Source of the DNA: Dipteris shenzhenensis | Taxonomy: Eukaryota > Polypodiophyta > Polypodiopsida > Gleicheniales | Assembly: GCA_047967505.1 (NCBI GenBank) | Contig: CM106539.1 | Length of the DNA: 64,000 bases | Strand: one strand, 5' to 3' | Shown: piece by piece, positions 45,467-56,249 of the stretch | How the letters are laid out: each line of letters begins with the position of its first letter | Numbering within the stretch: position 1 is the first letter of the stretch | The notes under the pieces: generated by a model | What the model was told of the DNA's origin: nothing | Seen by the model: the letters and a program-made list of their open reading frames with translations, nothing else | Databases searched by the model: none | Made by a program: the position numbers and the translations under genes

Positions 45467-47365
45467 AGGGGGAATGAGAGAAGCATAAGCATAAGCTTAT
45501 GCGGAAATAGAGAATGAGCTTATGCGGAAATAGAGAATGAGAGAAGCTTCTCTCATTCTCTATTTCCTTATGCGGAAATAGAGAATGAGCTTATGCGGAA
45601 ATAGAGAATGAGCAGCTTGTGCAGAAATAGAGAATGAGAGAAGCTCATGCTCATGCATGAGCTTATGCTTATGCGAAAATAGAGAAGGAGCTTATGCGGA
45701 AATAGAGAATGAGTTTCCGCATAAGCTTCTCTCATTCTCTCATGCATTAGCATAAGCTTATGCGGAAACTTAAGCATAAGCTCATGCTCATGCATGAGCA
45801 TAAGCTCATGCTTATGCTCATGCGGAAATAGAGAAGGAGCTTATGCGGAAATAGAGAATGAGTTTTCGCATAAGCTTCTCTCATTCTCTATTTCTGCATA
45901 AGCTCATGCATAAGCATGAGCTTATGCTTATGCGGAAGCATAAGCATAAGCTCATGCTCATGCATGAGCATAAGCATGAGCTTATGCTTATGCGGAAGCA
46001 TAAGCATAAGCTCATGCTTATGCTCATGCGGAAATAGAGAAGGAGCTTATGCGGAAATAGAGAATGAGTTTCCGCATAAGCTTCTCTCATTCTCTATTTC
46101 CGCATAAGCTCATGCATAAGCATAAGCTTATGCGGAAACTTAAGCATAAGCTCATGCTCATGCATGAGCATAAGCATGAGCTTATGCTTAAGCATAAGCT
46201 CATGCTTATGCTTATGCGAAAAAAGAGAAGGAGCTTATGCGGAAATAGAGAATGAGTTTCCGCATAAGCTTCTCTCATTCTCTATTTTCGCATAAGCTCA
46301 TGCATAAGCATGAGCTTATGCGGAAACTTAAGCATAAGCTCATGCTCATGCATGAGCATAAGCATGAGCTTATGCTTATGCGGAAGCATAAGCTCATGCT
46401 TATGCTCATGCGGAAATAGAGAAGGAGCTTATGCGGAAATAGAGAATGAGTTTCTGCATAAGCTTCTCTCATTCTCTATTTCCGCATAAGCTCATGCATA
46501 AGCATGAGCTTATGCGGAAACTTAAGCATAAGCTCATTTATGCCTATGTGGAAGCATAAGCATAAGCTCATGCTTATGCTCATGCGGAAATAGAGAAGGA
46601 GCTTATGCGGAAATAGAGAATGAGTTTCCACAGAAGCTTCTCTCATTCTCTATTTCCGCATAAGCTCATGCATAAGCATAAGCTTATGCGGAAACTTAAG
46701 CATAAGCTCATGCTCATGCATAAGCATAAGCATGAGCTTATACTTATGCTTATGCTTAAGCATAATCTCATGCTTATGCTTATGCGGAAAAAGAGAAGGA
46801 GCTTATGCTTCTCTCATTCTCTATTTCTGCATAAGCTCATGCATAAGCATGAGCTTATGCGGAAACTTAAGCATAAGCTCATGCTCATGCATGAGCATAA
46901 GCTCATGCTTATGCTCATGCGGAAATGGAGAAGGAGCTTATGCGGAAATAGAGAATGAGTTTCCGCATAAGCTTCTCTCATTCTCTATTCCCACATAAGC
47001 TCATGCATAAGCATGAGCTTATGCGGAAATAGAGATGAGCTTATGCGGAAATAGAGAATGAGAGAAGCATAAGCTCATAAATAGAGAATGAGAGAAACAT
47101 AAGCATGAGCTTATGCTTCTCTCATTCTCTATTTCCGCATAAGCTCATGCATAAATAAATAGAGAATGAGCTTATGCGGAAATAGAGAATGAGAGAAGCA
47201 TAAGCTTCTCTCATTCTCTATTTCCGCATAAGCTCATGCTTATGCATAAGCTTATGTTGAAATAGAGAAATAAAGAAGGGGGAAACTTAAGCATAAGCTC
47301 ATGCTCATGCATGAGCATAAGCATGAGCTTATGCTTATGCTCATGCATGAGCATGAGCTTATGCG
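45467..47365. repeat. 1.9-kb palindromic array based on GCATAAGCTTATGC
   Basis: Almost all sequence is made of two self-complementary vocabularies: GCATAAGC/GCTTATGC with GCTCATGC/GCATGAGC, and AATAGAGAATGAG with its complement CTCATTCTCTATT. A higher-order unit is marked by 'gagaaggagcttatgcgg' at 45,682, 45,831, 46,037, 46,225, 46,419, 46,593, 46,792 and 46,928, spacing 136-206 bp. Perfect palindromes (GCATAAGCTTATGC, CTCATGCATGAG) recur. The many frames reading MREAYAETHSLFPHKLL or MSFRISFSHSLFPHKLM are repeat translations, not genes. Confidence 0.95.
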
Positions 47366-47620
47366 AATGAGAGAAGGGGGAAATAGAGAAGGGGGAAAGA
47401 GAGAAGGGGGAATGAGAGAAGCATAAGCATAAGAGAATAAGAGGGAAAGGAAATAGAGAATAAGAGGGAAAGGAAAGAGAGAAGGGAAAAGAGATGAGGG
47501 GGAAATAGAGAAGGGGGAAAGAGAGAATAAGAGAAGAGGGAAAAAAGAGAAGGGGGAAAAAGGAGAAGGGGGAAAAAAGAGAATAAGAGAAGGGGGAAGA
47601 AGGAAAGAGTGGGAGGGGAA
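47366..47620. repeat. Polypurine tract (GA-rich, ~250 bp)
   Basis: The plus strand is almost all purine, built from 'gagaagggggaaa' words that degenerate from the GAGAA part of the adjacent array. Weaker GA-rich tandem units ('gaggagattgaggagacaag') follow at about 47,790-47,880. Confidence 0.9.
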
Positions 47621-48274
47621 GAGAGGGTTCCTACGCCCATCACTGCAGCTAGCCAATGCAAATAACAAAAATAATAAATGGAAAAAAGAGGAAGCACTTA
47701 CCTGAAATAGTATGTCCCGCTCGGTGTAGTGGACTGGCCCTACAAAAGAGAGAAAACAACCCATTTTTTCAAATAAGATGTTAGTGGAAGGAGGAGATTA
47801 CAAAAGCAACTTCTTGAAGGGAGGAGATTGAGGAGACAAGGAAAGGAGGAGATTGAGGAGACAAGGAGAAAGAGAAGGAAGAGAAATACAAAAAAAAGAG
47901 GTGAGTTTTCTTTCTTTCTTGAAATCTCGTTTTTTGTTTCAATCCTTTCAAAACAAGCATGAAAACTAGTTTATAGGTTTAGCAATACAAGAAGAAACAC
48001 TCACAAAACTAAAGCTAACAAACAAACAACCTACATTGTTGAAACAAACTCACCTCTTAAAGAACTTCCTTTCAAGAAACCAAAGAGGGAAAAGGATAGA
48101 GAGGGAGTACAAGAGGTAGGAGAAGGGTGAGGAGTGGAAAATAGAGTGGGAGGTTGCTTGGAATAGGTGGGAGGTCGTCGAAAATAGGTGGGAGGAGATT
48201 TTGGGTTGCTTACTTGAGAGATTAGGGAATAGTATGAACAAAACGCCGCGCGTTTAGCGTTTCGGGTTTTAACC
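47621..48274. other. Unassigned sequence left of the CACTA gene
   Basis: I looked here for the left CACTA terminus (a plus-strand CACTAC... end) and did not find it. Minus-strand Pro/Ser-rich frames (48,031-48,285) show no domain. Confidence 0.4.
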
Positions 48275-48385
48275 CACAGCGTCACTATATAGCGACGCTT
48301 ATTCGTTGCTATATAGCGACGTTTTTAATTAAAAACATCGCTATATAGCGACGGAACAGAAAGCGTCACTATATAGCGACGCTTA
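48275..48385. promoter_or_regulatory. CACTA left subterminal palindromes
   Basis: Four copies of CGTCRCTATATAGCGACG or close variants lie within 110 bp. The core GTCGCTATATAGCGAC is a perfect palindrome. Repeated short motifs near the ends of CACTA elements are the known binding sites for the TNPA-type accessory protein. A matching cluster lies at the right end (52,708-52,775). Confidence 0.75.
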
Positions 48386-48489
48386 CTATCACTTTTTTGA
48401 TGTGGCATCAAGAGAAGCTCAAACATGCTATTTTATAATTGCCAATATCTCCTCTTCATGCTTATGTTGTGATTTTATAAGTGTAGATA

Positions 48490-51400
48490 GAAGGGACGAG
48501 TGGAAGCTCGTCCGATGATGCGCCAACGCCCGGGAGCACGAAGTGGCTTACGGAGAGGTTATACTATCATTGCACTCATTGCAAGCGAGAAGTACGACAT
48601 CAACGTCATATTATCATGCGCCACTTGCGGATGTATAGGGAGGAGCTAGAACCAGTATCCCCCGTTGGTGTTGCACATGTTGATGGATCATCGGTAAGTC
48701 AAAGCTATTTAAGTTCGCAATCTTATTGTATACCAGGAAATAGAAGATCTTATATTTACACGAAATCTTAAAATAGGATGAGGAGGGTGACGAGGGTACA
48801 CACATACCTTCTCACTTTCAGCAAGACTATAGTCTCCCGGATGACGACGAGGGTATGGTCGACATGATGGATTCCATTTTTAGGGGCACTACATCCCACG
48901 TACACGTGATGTCAGAGTCTGAGGTCAAAATGCGAGAGTTGCAATCAACACAATTGTAGAAGGGTGCTAGGATGTCTAAACTACGTGCTTGTCTCTCAAT
49001 CTTGAATCTATAAGTACAGTATGGGTGGTCGGATACAAGTGTCTCGGCCTTAATGAGGTTAGCCCTTGCATTAATTTGACTCATCATTTGGATATTGTTT
49101 GTTTTGAGAATCATCATTTGGATAGTGTCTTTGTCATAGGTCGCTCCAGAAGATGTTGCCTGCACCAAATACCATGCCCGCATCAAGAGATGAAGCGAAA
49201 AAGATGCTAACAACGGTGGGTATGGATTATGATACCGTCCATGCTTGCCGTAATGATTGTATTCTCTTTCGTCGTGAGCATGGAGATTTGGCTAGTTGTC
49301 CAAAGTGTGGGGAACAACGATATAGAGATGACTTGCAGGGTGAGCGGATACTGGTAAAGGTCTTAAGACACTTTCCCATCATTGCAAGAATACAACACAT
49401 GTTTCGATGCAAATCCATAGTGGAGTTGATGACATGGTATGCATCTCATCGGTCCACTGATCACACATTGAGGATTCCCGCAGATTGTGCAGCTTGGAAG
49501 CACATAGATAATCAGTGGCCAGACTTTGCGAGGGAGCCACGCAACTTACATCTTGGGCTAGCCATGGACGGCGTGAATCCTTTCGGGTTACACTCGACAT
49601 CTTGGTCGACATGGCCCATAGTCGTGGTAAATTACAATATCCCACCATGGCTAACAATAAAAAAGGGACACCGCATGCTTGCACTACTTGTGCCAGGAAA
49701 GTACAAGGCAAAAAACATGGACGTGTACATGGCACCTTTGATAGAGGAGTTACAGATATTATGGAGAGGAGTGCAGGTCTTTGATATTTCCAGAGCTCCT
49801 AGAATACCAATGATATTTTGGTCAGGGGTATCTTGATGTGGACCATGCATGACTACCCAGGATATGGAGAGTGCGCAGGTACGTGGTTGTGTCTTTACAT
49901 GTACAATGAGGGCCTATGCTTTTTTTACTCTCTTTTGCATGCATGTCTTGTACTAACACATTCATGCACGCATGCAGGACTTGTTACAAGTGGGTACCAT
50001 GCTTGTCCTATTTGTGGACCGGCTCCAAAATCGCTTGCACGCTACTCCAAACATATGAGGAAAAATGTTTATGAAGGTCATGCTCGATACCTTCCGCTCG
50101 ACCATCTCGCACGTGGAGGTCAGCTTGATCAACCACCATCATATTTGAAGGCAAGTGATTGGATTCAAGCTTGGAGGGCGAATGGAGAGGAACCTCCTCC
50201 TGGTATGAAGAGGCTATCGATCTTCTACGAGCTTCCTTGTTGGGGTCAGTTACAAATCAATCATCTCTTGGATCCCATGCATATCTTCAAGAATGTGGGG
50301 GCTACTATTTGGGCACACTTGGTTGGTTCCAAGGACTCGAGAGGAGTGCGAGAAGACTTGCGTGCAATGAATAGGATGTCTCGTTTGTGGCCCCAAGTGC
50401 ATGCTTCGGGAAAAGTTGTCCTCCCGAAAGCAACGTGGATCCTCTCTACGAGGGAGGAGGCAGCGGTCAAGGCAGACATTGCCTCTTTTCAAACACTGAC
50501 AGGGTACATACGTTGCTTAAAAGGAGCATTTTCAAAGGACAATAAGCTTAGTGGCCTCAAGTCCCATGATTGGCACAAGGTCTTACAGGTATTCTAAGTA
50601 GAATTAGTGTACCGATAATAGTGATGCGTTAGCGTAATTATGATTATGTTATATTGTTGACATGACTTCATTGTTGCTTTGATAGTTCATCCTCCCAATT
50701 ACAATAAAAGGGTGCTTACAAGAAGATGTTAGAAATGCTATATTCAAGATCTATGGTATTGTGAGGTATGCTTACTATCAAATCGCATTATGTATTTTCT
50801 TCATGAACATGTGAAATAAGTGGATATCTCAAATATCTTACATATGCATGGACATGTGAAATAGGTGGATATCTCAAAAAGAGATCGCTATATCGAGCAT
50901 CAAGAAGGCTAGGGTGGAATCCATCGAAGCCGTATGCTTGCTTGAGAAGCACTTTCCCTCGAGCATTATGACAACTCAAGTCCACTTGCTTGTGCACATA
51001 GTTGATGAGGTGGCTATAGCAGGTACCGTTCATAGTCGATGGATGTTTTTTCTCGAGCAGTTTATGAAAACTTTAAAGGGGTTTGTAAGACAAAGAGCAA
51101 GACCGGAAGCAAGCATGGCAAAGGGATGGCTTGTACAAGAGTCATTAGTATATATCACAGAGTTTCTTGCATCCACGGATCCTGATATGCCGCAAGCTTG
51201 GCACAACAAGGATGATGATCGCATCGTTGGCGAGGTTCCCCAAGGAAAAGGGATTGAAAGAAAGATGAGCGAAGAGCAAATGAAGAAATTCAATAAGTTT
51301 TGTATCCTCAATAGCCCTGAGATGCAGAAGTGGATTGAGAGATATGAAGTGGCCAAAGCAGAAAGAATAAATGCAAGGACAAGATTCAAAGTAATGTACA

Positions 51401-52535
51401 GGCGATCACAACCATATCCATGAGATTTGGCTCTTCTCCCTACTCACATGTCACTTGATTGGCTACAACTGGCTCTACGTAAAGCCGAACGTGATGGAGA
51501 GACAATAAACGAGCGCAAGCGAGAGTTATCATCTGGATGTATGGTGCATGTAAGTTTCTTATCTCTTGACGTAATTAAGTAATTATTTGTGGCAATATAT
51601 GCTATAAAATAGGTGCATCTTCATTGTTTTAATGATGCTCTTTTACAGTACAAAAAGTACAGTGCATTATGGTCATATGGACGACATTTTCACGTGGAAC
51701 GCATCGATTCAAAGAGAGTCACGTATGATTGTGGAGTCATGGCTAACTTCACACAAGATAGCCGAGCAAGTGCTTCAGATACCAATCTTCTCTCCTCACA
51801 GTTGGATTATTGTGGAACCATACACGACATCTATGAAATTGATTTCAGATGATTTACTATTTTCATTCTTGATGTAAAATGGTTTAGAACTACTTACAAC
51901 GGTCCCCATGCGACAGTGAGAAAAGATAGTAGCGGTCTCTTTGCAATAGATTCCGCCAAACGTTGGACCGATGAAAGTGATACTTTTATTCTTCCTGAGC
52001 AATGTGAGCAGGTGCATACTAATGATTTAATTAGTCGAAGCTTTCGTTTTTAAAGTCCATTGATATATATATAATTGACGACATTTGGCACCCATCTTCA
52101 ATATAGGTGGTTTTTCATCCGGATCGTTCTGATCCAAGATGGTGGTACGTGATCCAAGTTGCACCACGAAGTAAGCAAATTTTTAAAGATCGAGATGTGG
52201 ATATGGAGATGCCACTACCAATGCCAAATCCAATTGATGAATCTAGCGAAGAAGATGTAGATCACCATATGAGCCAAGAGGAAGATGCACATAATGACAT
52301 CGCACGGGAGGAGGATGGAGATCACGATATTGACGAAGAAGACAACAATCATCAAGATCAATCACCACACTTAAGCTTTATTGAAGAAGATGATCAAATA
52401 CTTTTAGGTGAACGTACGATGCTAGAGTACGATGATGATATAGGAGATCAACTCGGTATAGAGTTGGAGATAGACTTGCTTGGTGCCTTAGACTTGGCTC
52501 AAGATGAAACAGTTGATGTAAATGCTCTTATTTGA
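48490..52535 (+). pseudogene. CACTA (En/Spm) transposase, TNPD-like
   Basis: TNPD-type transposases cut and move CACTA elements. Exons seen: 48,490-48,692 (YHCTHCKREVRHQRHIIMRH, zinc-finger-like, donor gtaagt); ~48,779-48,957 (acidic); ~48,970-49,878 (EAKKMLTTVGMDYDTVHACR, CPKCGEQRYR, LAMDGVNPFG: Transposase_21 domain); 49,979-50,588 (GYHACPICGPAPKSL, HLLDPMHIFKNV); 50,686-50,765 and ~50,865-51,550 (FPSSIMTTQVHLLVHIVDE, WLVQESLVYITEFL: DUF4218); 51,613-51,990 (DUF4216-like, LDYCGTIHDIYEIDF); 52,107-52,535 (WWYVIQVAPRSKQIF and an acidic tail). The intron 49,879-49,978 has clean GT...AG ends. In-frame stops near 49,011 and 49,079 and a frameshift near 49,800 disable it. Length and domain order are close to complete. 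Confidence 0.92.
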
Positions 52536-52699
52536 TTTTTCTCATCTCAAACTTGGACATGAATATATGAGCTTCAAAGGCTTGATGTACATGCTCTCAT
52601 TCTTTTATTCTCTATGAGCTCAAACATGTATGAAAATTTAAAAAAATTTATCATTGGAAAAAACTAACTTTTAAGGCCTATTAAAAAAAAAAAACCTCT

Positions 52700-52872
52700 C
52701 TGTAAAAACGTCGCTATAATATTTTGTATCAGTGTTGCTATATAGCGACTTTCAGCAACAGTCGCTATGTAGCGATGATTTACGAAACCCGCTTTTCATA
52801 CCGACGATTAACGCTAAGTGGGTGCTAAACATCGGTACGTAAACATCGCAATAGGATCTGTGTGTAGTAGTG
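52700..52872. mobile_element. CACTA right subterminal region and terminus
   Basis: Variants of the GTCGCTATATAGCGAC palindrome occur at about 52,708-52,775. The element ends TGTGTAGTAGTG at 52,872, which reads CACTACTACACA from the other strand, the signature CACTA terminal repeat. Immediately outside is GTACATACC, the splice donor region of AVT1 copy B, also present in copy A (37,730) without the element. Target duplication is probably GTA, but the left terminus was not located. Confidence 0.85.
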
Positions 52873-55151
52873 GTACATACCAAAAATGGCACCAAGGTTG
52901 CAACACAAACAATGGAGATGATAAGAAGTATTCGTATTGCCATTTTTGAAACCGATTTTGTGCATGGTCCAAACTTGCTCATAGGTAGTAGCTCCTCTAT
53001 CCCCAAAGCAACAGGAGCTATTATCAAAGCAAATGTGAGATTTGTGTTAAGAAACCACGGTTCTAAACAAAATAAAGATTTGAATAACACAAACAGGACA
53101 ACTAAAGTAAGTTCAAACATTCTTGAGAGAAGTATACAGATTTGGCACATAGAAAGGATATTTAGTGAATGGATTGATGACCTGCAAGGGAGCAAACATG
53201 GAAAGAGGTTACTAAGGAGAAAATATTCTTGACATAAATACGCATTTGCATTGCCATATTTTGCCATGCTTACCGTGGTAAAGAGGGCTACTTGTGATGC
53301 AAAGAACTCCGTTGGCAAATTTAAAGTGATTTGTGAAAGTGTTCCCTCTCCAAACATGGTGAATACAATGGTTGCCATTGCCGCATAAAATACAGTGCAC
53401 AAAACAAAGCTACAAGGATGACGGAGCGTACCATCAGCGTTTTGAAAGGTGAATGCACACTTGAGAACACAATATTGCTCAAATTGGGCCCAAACTATTT
53501 ACCTCACTATCAAGTCTGTTTTATATGTACTTTTGTCTTTCATGGAAGCGTATATGTTAGGAAAAACGGCTTGCCCAGCGTAGCAAAACCATAAACTCCT
53601 ATTGCCAATGGAAGCTGTGTCCAATTAATCAAAGGGCCTGTTTGTTTGAAGCCCACCCCATCCCCAGCTCCAACCCACACAACCGATATCAACACTATAG
53701 TGGTTACCAGAATGCCTGTAGCTGCAAGAGCACGCTTTCTTAGTTAGATCCAATCAGGCTAATTCATGTTTCCATTTTACATCCCCGAGCAGTAATTTTT
53801 ACATACCTGATAGATAAGATAGCCAAGTAGGGTCTAGGAGTAGTATAGGCATTACTGCTGGTGCCGCCAAGATAGCAAAGAATCCAGTTGAACCTATGTG
53901 AAATGTACCCAAGTCGATATGAACAGAGGGAAACTGATTCGAGAGATTGTCTCCCTCCAATATGAGAAACTCAACGCAACAAGACTGCAAAACGACAATT
54001 AGAGGCTGTGGGTCGAAAACTTACATGAAGTTCACAGTAGAGTACGATCTGGAAGCAAAAAAAATAACGGGGACATCAGTCATTTGAGAAAGCTGAGTGT
54101 TCTGGCTAGCTGTGATTAAGCATCTGGTCATGAGAATGTGCTTACCGAGATAAGGGTACGAAGTGAAGATACCGTCTGGTGTACCGTCGCTTACCGAGAT
54201 AAGGGTACGAAGTGAAGACTTTTGGTGTACAGAACTCGTAGAAGAGTAATGAGAAACTCGTCTTTGCGTGGACTGGGGCTCCTCCTTTGAGGTCAGGCAC
54301 AATAAAACAAGTTAACGGATGACAGTCCACTATTATATTAAGGGGCGATCCGCTATTGGTTATACTTACCCGAGGAGCTGCACGCACTTTATTTTCTGTT
54401 TCTATTATACCGTCAATGCATGTTGGCATGTTGCCAGGCCCTCACTGGCGTAGTTGGAGGCATCGGGATCAACATGCTGCTAAGAGCAAGATTGGGTCAT
54501 AAGGACAATTATATTGGATTGAAATTATCTTGGTCTCCTTTAATTCCTGCTACAAATCGCTTCGCAGGAACAACTTTGTTATCAATAAGAGGGACGAGAG
54601 AGCGTTATTTACCATTGAGAACTGTCTGCCAGAAGCCGCAACCTTCTTCGCCGGACTGCGTAGTCGTTTTTGCAGGTCTTTCATTTTCTGCTTGCGTCAC
54701 TTGTTTCAGATCCTTTACACTAAAGTGAGAAGGAAGCTGCCCGTCGTAGGCTCGTAGCCATGAAGCAAAGGAGTAGTTGTCGCCAACCACTCATGAGGCA
54801 CACGTTCCAGAACACTGGCAGAATTCATTCTCTTTCTGTTAAATACACCATTCAATGATGGGAAACTGGTCGGTAGACTAGAGCTCAGGGAATCAATCCG
54901 CGGATAGAGGCCATAAGCGTCCATTGATTGCCTGCACATGAATATAGAAATACCGTTCGATACTTCAGAAGCATATTAACAACGCCCAAATTTTCCGGTA
55001 ATTTCAACTGGGTAAGGAAAGCCCACCTATATGAACGGGGCCACTGCGGAGAAGAATCACACCATGAGCCGTCAAGGTCGACGGAGGTGCGATCGTCCTG
55101 CTCGGAGTCGCTTTCAGGGAACGAATCAACTTCCCCATTGGGAGAGCTCAT
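52873..55151 (-). pseudogene. AVT1: AVT1-like vacuolar amino acid transporter, copy B
   Basis: Minus-strand exon 1 (55,151-55,027) runs from MSSPNGEVDSFPESDSEQDD to WPRSYR with donor GTGGGC. Exon 2 (54,931-54,613) is QSMDAYGLYPRIDSLSSS to FWQTVLNG; the phase across the splice is preserved. The exon with the first membrane spans is not seen. A short IFTSYPYLG block (about 54,160-54,240) is partly duplicated. Then come ~53,980-53,822 (SCCVEFLILEGDNLSNQF), ~53,740-53,520, ~53,400-53,265 (FGEGTLSQITLNLP) and ~53,080-52,880 (APVALGIEELLPMSKFG). Defects: extra bases near 54,740 shift frame after 'LLHGY', and one base is missing near 53,587. Exons beyond 'LVPF' are cut off by the CACTA element. No expression is expected to give a full protein. 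Confidence 0.88.
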
Positions 55152-56248
55152 ATTGAGCGTTGAGCTGGAGGAAATTGAAACGGTAGAAGGCGAAAAAAAG
55201 GGAAGGATGAAATTGAGTGGGAGGGAAGGCAAAGAGGTAGCTGGCTTATAAAGCAAGGCAGCTGGAGGAGGAGGAGGAAGTTGGCGCAGACTCAGACTGC
55301 TAGTACGTAGAGTGTATTATTATTATTATAAATCAATATATATTCACAAAAGCAATCCAATCCACCCTTCAAAAACGTGCTCCCCTTCGAGAACCGTCCC
55401 TCCATCGTTCCTTGTCTCCTAAGCCTCTTTGGGGATGACACATATATCGAAGTCTTGACTCTACCCGCAATCGCCTATTTTCCCATGCACCCCGAAAGAG
55501 ACGCGTCCAGACTCCAGTTGATGTTAGATTTTGTATTATTATTAGTTGAACATTAACACATCTAGTCCAAGGATCAATACTACTTATCCTTCCATTGAAA
55601 AGAATGCACATGATCTATAGCTCTACATTTTTGTTCAAGGCTTACCTCTTAAAGCAGATAACAAGTCCTTTGCCCCCGTACTTTCCCACGCTACCAGAAT
55701 GAAAGATCAACATGACCACATGCCTCCAAAATGTATTATCCCCAAACATATGCACAAGATGTTAATTTAATACTAATTCACCTACTCATTTGGCATCCTT
55801 CCCTATTATTACATCATCAAACCTTTGACTAGAATGAATTAAAGAACTCTTTATCCATGCAAACTTCTATAAATCTCATCGATTTAAAAACTCCTTCTTT
55901 CAATACCTTATGCATTCTTTGGATGCTGCAAGCTTGCATATCAAGTTAAAGTGCAACAATCTATCACATCCCATCTCAAGCTGAAATCAAAGAATCCATC
56001 CCATTACATATTCAAAAATCTGAGGGAAAAAGCATGCAACAAAATGAAGTGTGGAGGAGGTGTGGAGAGAGAGAGCGAGAGAGAGTATTGTGTGTTCACT
56101 TTGTAATTGGTATTTCTAATTTAAAAAGCTAAATGCCTCTACAAATAATGCTTTACAATAAAACAATAGACTACATAAGGTACTCACAAAAGCTAGTACA
56201 AAAGATAAGGTAAGCTAATACTCTACCCATGCTTAGTGCTTAGTCGGA
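54480..56248 (-). repeat. Inverted partner of the 14.46-24.45 kb duplicated segments
   Basis: In reverse complement this stretch is colinear with 14,459-15,015, then 22,495-22,740, then 23,600-24,445. It contains neither the 7.47-kb nor the 0.86-kb insertion. It is therefore the less disturbed copy and reads through the transposon's target site near 55,705. Copia element 3 begins right after its end at 56,250. Confidence 0.8.
55245..55253 (-). promoter_or_regulatory. Candidate TATA box of AVT1 copy B
   Basis: On the minus strand the sequence is CTTTATAAG, about 95 bases upstream of the ATG at 55,151. The partner copy C has the diverged 'ccttaagcc' at the equivalent place. Confidence 0.3.
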
Positions 56249-56249
56249 T

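Noticed and set aside
45540-47000. Many open frames reading MREAYAETHSLFPHKLL or MSFHRSFSHSLFPHKLM
   Set aside because: They are translations of the palindromic array in several frames and on both strands; both strands give similar 'proteins', which shows that they are repeat artefacts.
47700-47730. 'ggtgtagtgg' as a possible left CACTA end
   Set aside because: Its orientation is the same as the right end, not inverted, and it lies far from the subterminal palindromes with no matching terminal sequence.
54420-54480. Plus-strand frame ALTGVVGGIGINMLL as an inverted transporter exon
   Set aside because: It loosely recalls the 'NG.NVL.GVGIL' span but is on the wrong strand relative to all other exons and does not match the family in order.
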